Assembly (NCBI GenBank): GCA_012959605.1
Contig: DUCU01000032.1
Location: forward strand, 17,258 to 81,257
Direction of reading: 5' to 3'
Origin: Dehalococcoidia bacterium
GTDB lineage: Bacteria > Chloroflexota > Dehalococcoidia > Lucifugimonadales > UBA3495
DNA: 64,000 bases
Shown: in pieces, positions 58,270-64,000 of the stretch
Layout of the letters: each line of letters begins with the position of its first letter
Position numbering within the stretch: position 1 is the stretch's first letter
Program-made: the position numbers and the translations under genes
Notes under the pieces: model-generated
Seen by the model: only the letters and a program-made list of their open reading frames with translations
Told to the model about the DNA's origin: nothing
Database searches by the model: none

Positions 58270-58734
58270 TTAGCTCCTCATTACTTCGGCGGCTGCCTGG
58301 ATCGACTTAACGATGTTCTGGTAGCCGGTACAGCGACAGATGTTGCCCTTTAGTCCATCGCGGATTTCATCGTCAGATGGATTAGCATTTTTCTTGAGCA
58401 ATTCCATCGTGGTGATGATCATTCCGGAGGTGCAGTAGCCGCATTGCAGGCCATGATTGTTCCAGAACGCCTCTTGCACCGGGTCTAATTCACCGTTATT
58501 AGAGACGCCTTCGATAGTCGTAATCTCACTTCCATTGGCTTGGACTGCCAGACAGGTGCAGGATTTAACCGTCTTGCCGTCCATGCTCACCACACATGCG
58601 CCACATTGGCTAGTGTCACAGCCAATCTTGGTGCCCGTCAGCCCCAGATCGTCTCTGATGAAATGAACTAGCAGTAAGCGTGGATCTACGTCTTTTTCTT
58701 GGACTTTTCCGTTTACGGTTAGCTGAATATTCAA
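58270..58734 (-). CDS. (2Fe-2S)-binding protein, CoxS-like
   Basis: [52 protein letters not shown]. Confidence 0.96.
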   Translation of the reverse strand: MNIQLTVNGKVQEKDVDPRLLLVHFIRDDLGLTGTKIGCDTSQCGACVVSMDGKTVKSCTCLAVQANGSEITTIEGVSNNGELDPVQEAFWNNHGLQCGYCTSGMIITTMELLKKNANPSDDEIRDGLKGNICRCTGYQNIVKSIQAAAEVMRS

Positions 58735-58993
58735 GATTGCTCCCTTGCGTGATGAATAAACGGTATATAAATGCCTTGGCCAGGCGTGGATTAAGCTCAG
58801 GCGGCAGAAGTGCCCAGAGTATATACTTGGCCAGATACAGCGTCAACGGCCTGTAGCCAGGCATGGATTCACGGCTGTAGTTGCGCAAATATTAGGCTGG
58901 CACTATCATTTTATCTGCGTCTAATTCACGGAGCCTAAATCCCCCGTCCTTTGGCTTTGATTTAAACCAAGCTCCAAACGGCCAATATTAAGG

Positions 58994-60307
58994 ATGACAA
59001 TGTTCCCTCAGAGTGTTTTTCCCGATAGCGCTGAAGTCGACTCGCAAGGCGAGCTGATTCTGGGCGGCTGCAAGGCCAGCGACTTAGCCGCAGAGTACGG
59101 CACCCCGGTGTACGTGCTGGACGAAGACACCCTACGGGCTCGCTGCCGCAGCTTTATTGATGAGTTTCGCAAGATTTACCCCGCCACCAGCGTCTCTTAC
59201 GCCTGCAAGGCCTACATCAATCCCATCTTAGCCAAACTATTTTTGGAAGAGGGCATGGGCTTTGACGTTGTATCCGGGGGTGAGTTAGCCACCACGGTCA
59301 GCGCGGGAATCCCCATGGATGAGGTCTATTTTCACGGCAACAATAAAACCCCTCAGGAGCTTGAAGAGGCGTTGGAACACTCCATTGGCTGGGTGGTTGT
59401 GGACAGCTTCCACGAGATTGAACTGCTGGACCGATTGGCCGGAGAGGCTGGAAAGACCCAGGACATTCTCATCAGAGTATCTCCGGGCGTTGACCCTCAC
59501 ACTCATGAGTACACCACCACCGGCATATTGGACTCTAAGTTTGGCTTTTCGATTCAGACAGGCCACGCTGCCGAAGCCATCCGTTTGGGCTTGGCCGCCA
59601 AGAACCTGAATCTGCACGGCCTGCATTTCCATTTGGGCTCCCCGATCTTTGAGTTGGAGCCGTACCGCGTGGCCGTTGACCTGGTGCTTAGATTTGCCGC
59701 CCAGTTCCGCGAAGAAGGACTTGAGCTGCAGCGTTTCAGCCCTGGTGGCGGGTTCGCCATTAGCTACAAGCGTGAGGATGAGCCACCCGCAGTGTCCGAC
59801 TACGCCGAGGCGATTATCTCCACTATGACGGAAACCTGCCAAGACCTAGGCATGGAACTACCGTCTCTGGTGATTGAACCTGGCCGGGCGATCATCGGAC
59901 CCGCCGGTGTTGCTCTCTACCGCGTTGGGGCGATTAAAGACGTGCCAGGTGTTAGGAAATTCGTCAGTGTTGACGGCGGCATGGGCGACAACATTAGGCC
60001 CGCGCTCTATCAAGCAGAATACGAAGTCCTTGCCGCCAACAAGGCCAATCAGGAGCTGGTGGAAAAAGTAACTATCGCCGGCAAGTACTGCGAATCTGGT
60101 GACCTTCTGGCCACGGACGTGATGATGCCTAAGCTGGAGGCTGGTGACCTGCTGGCAATACCTGCCGCCGGCGCCTACTGTCCCTCCATGGCCAGCACCT
60201 ACAACATGAACCCAAAGCCGCCAATGGTCCTGGTCAAAGACGGCAAAAGCCGCCTGATTCGCCGCAGAGAGACCTACCAAGATTTACTACACCTCGACCT
60301 GGTATAA
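58994..60307 (+). CDS. lysA: diaminopimelate decarboxylase
   Basis: YGTPVYVLDEDTLRARCR, VSYACKAYINPILAKLF, HGLHFHLGSPIFE, VIEPGRAIIGPAG, YCESGDLLA. Confidence 0.96.
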   Translation: MTMFPQSVFPDSAEVDSQGELILGGCKASDLAAEYGTPVYVLDEDTLRARCRSFIDEFRKIYPATSVSYACKAYINPILAKLFLEEGMGFDVVSGGELATTVSAGIPMDEVYFHGNNKTPQELEEALEHSIGWVVVDSFHEIELLDRLAGEAGKTQDILIRVSPGVDPHTHEYTTTGILDSKFGFSIQTGHAAEAIRLGLAAKNLNLHGLHFHLGSPIFELEPYRVAVDLVLRFAAQFREEGLELQRFSPGGGFAISYKREDEPPAVSDYAEAIISTMTETCQDLGMELPSLVIEPGRAIIGPAGVALYRVGAIKDVPGVRKFVSVDGGMGDNIRPALYQAEYEVLAANKANQELVEKVTIAGKYCESGDLLATDVMMPKLEAGDLLAIPAAGAYCPSMASTYNMNPKPPMVLVKDGKSRLIRRRETYQDLLHLDLV

Positions 60308-60402
60308 ACCTGACTCATAGTGTCCTTGCGTTGTATTAATTGGTAGAATTCAGGTTGAATACAATATCCTTCAGTTTATAATCAAGTGGAAAGCAGGTTT
60401 TT

Positions 60403-61422
60403 ATGTGGACCATCTTTGGTCAAGATCATCTGCTCAAACGGCTTGAGCCAAGCCTCAAGCAACGGCGGCAGTCCCACGCCTACCTGCTGAGCGGCCCATC
60501 TCATGTGGGCAAAATGGCACTTGCCACTAATATGTGCCAGGCCGTAAATTGTTTAGACGGATTCGGTGAGCCCTGCGGTTCTTGCACACAGTGCACCAGA
60601 ATAGCCCAGGGGCATCATTCCGACATCCGAATTCTGGCTCCCGGCCAAGGTGAAGAAGGCCGGTCTGCCAAAACTATGATTGGCATCAACGAAATAAAAG
60701 AAGCACTGCGCCGCGTGCACTTAAACCCTTACGAGGGTTCCACAAGCGTAGTGATTATAGATGGCGCTGAATCCATGAGCGACGATGGCGCCAATGCTCT
60801 GTTAAAAACCCTGGAAGAACCGCCCCCGCAGGTCATGTTCCTGCTACTCACAGCCAATGAAGACGCCGTATTGCCCACGGTCCGATCACGCTGCCAAACC
60901 ATGATCTTGGTGCCGTTACCCAAAGACAAGATGATCGAACGGCTGGTCACCGATCACCAAGCAACGCCAGAGTTGGCGGAACAATTGTTCCGCCTCTCAC
61001 GGGGTTGTCTTGGTTGGGCCATTGGCGCGTTGGAGAATTCGCAGGTATTGGAACAACGACAAGCAGACCTAGAGAAGATCAAAGAAACCCTGGATGCGGG
61101 ACTGGAAACCCGTTTCACCTACGCCAACGAAGTTGCCTCCCTATTTGGCACCGACCGAGATGCCGCTAAGGACTTATTGGCCCTTTGGCTCCGTTGGTGG
61201 CGGGACCTTCTCTTAATCAAAGAGGGCGCGGAAGAATTTCTCCATAATTCGGACCACGCGGATTCCTTAAGGAACCAAGCGTCAGGCTTGAGCACGGCAG
61301 AAATCGTGCAGTTTATCAACCGGCTGATGCAAACGTTGTCGAATCTAGATAGTAACGTCAGCCCACGTCTGGCGATGGAAGTTTTAATGCTGAATCTACC
61401 AATTGAAGCAGGCCAAGTATGA
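60403..61422 (+). CDS. holB: DNA polymerase III subunit delta'
   Basis: IFGQDHLLKRLEPSLKQRRQSHAYLLSGPSHVGKMALA, CGSCTQC, GANALLKTLEEPPPQVMFLLLTA. Confidence 0.93.
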   Translation: MWTIFGQDHLLKRLEPSLKQRRQSHAYLLSGPSHVGKMALATNMCQAVNCLDGFGEPCGSCTQCTRIAQGHHSDIRILAPGQGEEGRSAKTMIGINEIKEALRRVHLNPYEGSTSVVIIDGAESMSDDGANALLKTLEEPPPQVMFLLLTANEDAVLPTVRSRCQTMILVPLPKDKMIERLVTDHQATPELAEQLFRLSRGCLGWAIGALENSQVLEQRQADLEKIKETLDAGLETRFTYANEVASLFGTDRDAAKDLLALWLRWWRDLLLIKEGAEEFLHNSDHADSLRNQASGLSTAEIVQFINRLMQTLSNLDSNVSPRLAMEVLMLNLPIEAGQV

Positions 61423-62234
61423 CCCAAGTTGTGGGCGTACGCTGGAGAGAAGCAGACCCGGTGAGCTACGCCACTGCAGAAGATTTCACCCTGCCAATGA
61501 AAAGCTACGTGGTTGTGCAGATGGAGAAATCCCAGGAATTAGCCAGGGTTTGCCGCGATAGCAAACAATTGGTGGCCTGCCTCCCCGATTCGGGCCTCGG
61601 AATGCGCGTCGTGCACAGGGCCCACGGCCGGTGACCTTGGCCGCTTGCAACAGAACCGTGAATCTGAAGAAGTGACCTTCAAGATTGCCCGTAAAAAGCC
61701 AGGGAATTAAACATTCCCATGAAGATCGTAGGCGCACATTACACCTTTCACCACTCTCGCATGGTGGTGACATTTGGCGCAGAGGGTCGGGTCGACTTTC
61801 GTCCGTTGATCCACGCATTGAGCTCAGCTACCGGTGGCCGAGTCGAATTGCGGCAGGTTGGCGACCGAGACATCGCCAAGCTGACTGGTGGAATTGGCCG
61901 TTGCGGAAACGAACTATGTTGCGTCAAATGGATAGACAAATTTGAATCCGCATCTGTTCGCATGGCCAAAGAACAGTCGCTGCCCATCAGTGCCGAGGGG
62001 CTTGCCGGCGCCTGTGGTCGACTGCGATGCTGCCTGCGGTTTGAGTACGACCAATACCGCCAGGTCAACAAGTTGCTGCCTAAGATTGGGGAATTGGTGG
62101 GGACGCCTTCAGGAGCAGCCACAGTAATCGTGGGACACCGGATGAAAGAAACAGTATCGGTCCGCTACGACGATGACCGGGTGTTGGAACTACCCCTGGC
62201 AGAAGTTGTCGCGAACCAACCTTCACGCAACTAA
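61419..62234 (+). pseudogene. ricT: RicT/YaaT (PSP1 family), interrupted by two compensating single-base frameshifts (possibly assembly error)
   Basis: N-part VVGVRWREADPVSYATAED; middle in +1 frame DLGRLQQNRESEEVTFKIARKK; C-part ELNIPMKIVGAHYTFHHSRMVVTFGAEGRVDFRPLI..GGIGRCGNELCC; overlaps holB by 4 nt. Confidence 0.85.
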
Positions 62235-62238
62235 AAGT

Positions 62239-62859
62239 TTACTCGTTGGTCCCGTCTCTTATGGACCAGGGGATATAGAGCTTCCATTCTTCCAAGATCA
62301 CCCTATTCTGTAGTATCAGATAGGGGTTGGGGTCTGGAGCTCTCGGCGTTGTACCCAACCTCATTTTAGCCTCATCCGGAGTGCGCCCTGCTTTGTGCAG
62401 GTTGCAGCCGTTGCAGGCCGCCACCACATTCTCCCAGGTATTCGCGCCGTGCTGACGCCGGGGAATAACGTGATCCAGCGTTAGATCCCGGGGTTTCTTA
62501 CCGCAGTACTGACAGGTGTACTTATCACGCAGAAAAACTTCCTTCTTGGACAGTTTCCTGGGTAGAAAGGGCCGCTTAACCATGTAGTCCAACCGAATGA
62601 TCGAAGGGGCGTCGATCTCTCGATCCACGGTGTGGAGATATCCGGGGTGGTTCTCGAGTAATTCGGCCTTTCCCTTGGTAACCAGGACAATCGCGCGGCG
62701 AACCGTGCAAATGTTCACGGGGACGTAATTCAGGTTCAACACCAGTACTGGCGCTCGGATTAAAACGTCAACGTCCACCGCCTCCGCAACTCCATCTTCT
62801 AAAGTGTCGCGGACTGCGCCATTCATCAAGGATCGTTTTATTTCCGCCTGTTTTACCAT
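62239..62859 (-). CDS. HNH endonuclease
   Basis: CQYCGKKPRDLTLDHVIPRRQHGANTWENVVAACNGCNLHKAGRTPDEA. Confidence 0.95.
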   Translation of the reverse strand: MVKQAEIKRSLMNGAVRDTLEDGVAEAVDVDVLIRAPVLVLNLNYVPVNICTVRRAIVLVTKGKAELLENHPGYLHTVDREIDAPSIIRLDYMVKRPFLPRKLSKKEVFLRDKYTCQYCGKKPRDLTLDHVIPRRQHGANTWENVVAACNGCNLHKAGRTPDEAKMRLGTTPRAPDPNPYLILQNRVILEEWKLYIPWSIRDGTNE

Positions 62860-63106
62860 GTCGGCCGGCTACTGGTCCTCCCGCGTCTAGACTAAGGACC
62901 CTCCTGGAAGCGTCCAGAAGAGCGATAGGGGGAAGTGCCACCCGGATGTCACCGGGGCCACCATAAATGCGCACAAGGCGCGCTACAAACCCAACCTGAT
63001 TAAAGGCTATCGGGGAGCCTGCTGGCCAACATAGTAGCACATAGAGTTGGCCGGGTTATTTGAATTTAAAAGGCCCGGCAGAGGTTATCTGTCAGCGGCC
63101 CGGCCT

Positions 63107-63619
63107 TTACTGTGTCAGGTTTTCCAATTCATCGTCCCAGTCACCCGGGAGAATTCCGACGCCTCTGATTACCACGTCAAATTGGTCGGCCAAGAATGTA
63201 CCTAATTTAGACTCGTCAATGTCCACTTCCAAGTCTTTGACCGGGTATTTTTGCACTGCGGTAAGAACCCCAGAGAGCAGCAGGAAACCGATTAACACGC
63301 CCACGGCCATTCCGGCCATGCTGTTAACCAAGCCAAACAGCGGAATGATGCCAAGTATGGACCGGGCCATAAAGTTCAGGATTCCACCAATGATGAACAG
63401 CACCCCGAAGACCAGGACGAACCCGGCCACGGTCTGGGCGTTTTCGTTATCGGTGACAACGGAGAACATGCCGCCAACCGAATCGGCGATGCGGCTGGAG
63501 AGTGCCAGACCGATTACCAGGGAAACAAGCGGTACAAGAACCCCCATCAGACCCTTGGAATAACCCCAAAGGGCTGTGACTCCCCAAACGACAAGGATGG
63601 CGAAATCAATCCAGTTCAT
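63107..63619 (-). CDS. CvpA family membrane protein
   Basis: MNWIDFAILVVWGVTALWGYSKGLMGVLVPLVSLVIGLALSSRIADSV. Confidence 0.88.
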   Translation of the reverse strand: MNWIDFAILVVWGVTALWGYSKGLMGVLVPLVSLVIGLALSSRIADSVGGMFSVVTDNENAQTVAGFVLVFGVLFIIGGILNFMARSILGIIPLFGLVNSMAGMAVGVLIGFLLLSGVLTAVQKYPVKDLEVDIDESKLGTFLADQFDVVIRGVGILPGDWDDELENLTQ

Positions 63620-63692
63620 AAAACTTCACATTACGCGAGAGATAATTGCTAAGCCGAGTGTAGCACGAGGGGAATCTGGTCCGACAAGGAGA

Positions 63693-64000
63693 TTAAGGGT
63701 CAGATGCGACCGCGTTTCGGAGTCCAATCAAAGCCACCAATGCTAGCAATCCTGACATGTATGAGCCGATAACGTCGCTAGGCCAATGGACGCCCATGTA
63801 AACCCGGGACATCCCCATGCCAATGATAACCAGAATAAGTGCGGCTTGGATTATGCGCCTAGCCAGAATCGGTTTTACCCACAACCCAACGAGATAAATC
63901 AGTACACCGCCCAGAATTATGGCTAACAGTGAATGGCCGCTGGGAAAACTCAAGCTAGACTGAACCGGTTCAAAAATCTGGTGGTCGGGCCGGGGCCGGT
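63693..64000 (-). CDS. PAP2-superfamily phosphatase, N-terminus beyond the window edge
   Basis: Frame stays open to 64000: RPRPDHQIFEPVQSSLSFPSGHSLLA...GMSRVYMGVHWPSDVIGSY contains the RP, PSGH and SRxxxxxHxxxD motifs. Confidence 0.93.
   Translation of the reverse strand, partial: RPRPDHQIFEPVQSSLSFPSGHSLLAIILGGVLIYLVGLWVKPILARRIIQAALILVIIGMGMSRVYMGVHWPSDVIGSYMSGLLALVALIGLRNAVASDP

Overview
The window is chromosomal DNA of bacterial type. Gene content (acVLRF1-type release factor, AhbA/B-like siroheme decarboxylase, several Mo-hydroxylase subunits, LLM flavin oxidoreductase) suggests a Chloroflexota/Dehalococcoidia-like genome, but this is inference without a search. Housekeeping blocks: a tetrapyrrole operon (AhbAB-like fusion, precorrin-2 dehydrogenase, hemC, cobA-hemD fusion, hemB, hemL), tldD-rmuC-tldE, lysS-serS, mutS2, rplY, lysA, holB-ricT, ilvD, malic enzyme, surE and tRNA-Ile(GAT). 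Accessory or catabolic blocks: two CoxMSL/xanthine-dehydrogenase-like operons, hydantoinase A/B, a three-gene nitrile hydratase/thiocyanate hydrolase-like set, a Ni-SOD, a ferritin-VIT1 fusion and four tandem cupin paralogues. No CRISPR array, prophage or intact IS element was seen. Strongest second-look items: (1) a two-gene unit of a VLRF1-type peptidyl-tRNA release factor and MutS2, a possible ribosome-rescue operon; (2) three 44-bp tandem copies of the tldD 3' end whose differences are almost all synonymous; (3) an in-frame TGA at the lipobox cysteine position of a lipoprotein gene; (4) the scnB-scnA-scnC-like order of split nitrile hydratase genes; (5) the cupin quartet; (6) two compensating single-base frameshifts in ricT. 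All homology calls are from motif recognition by eye; no database search was run.
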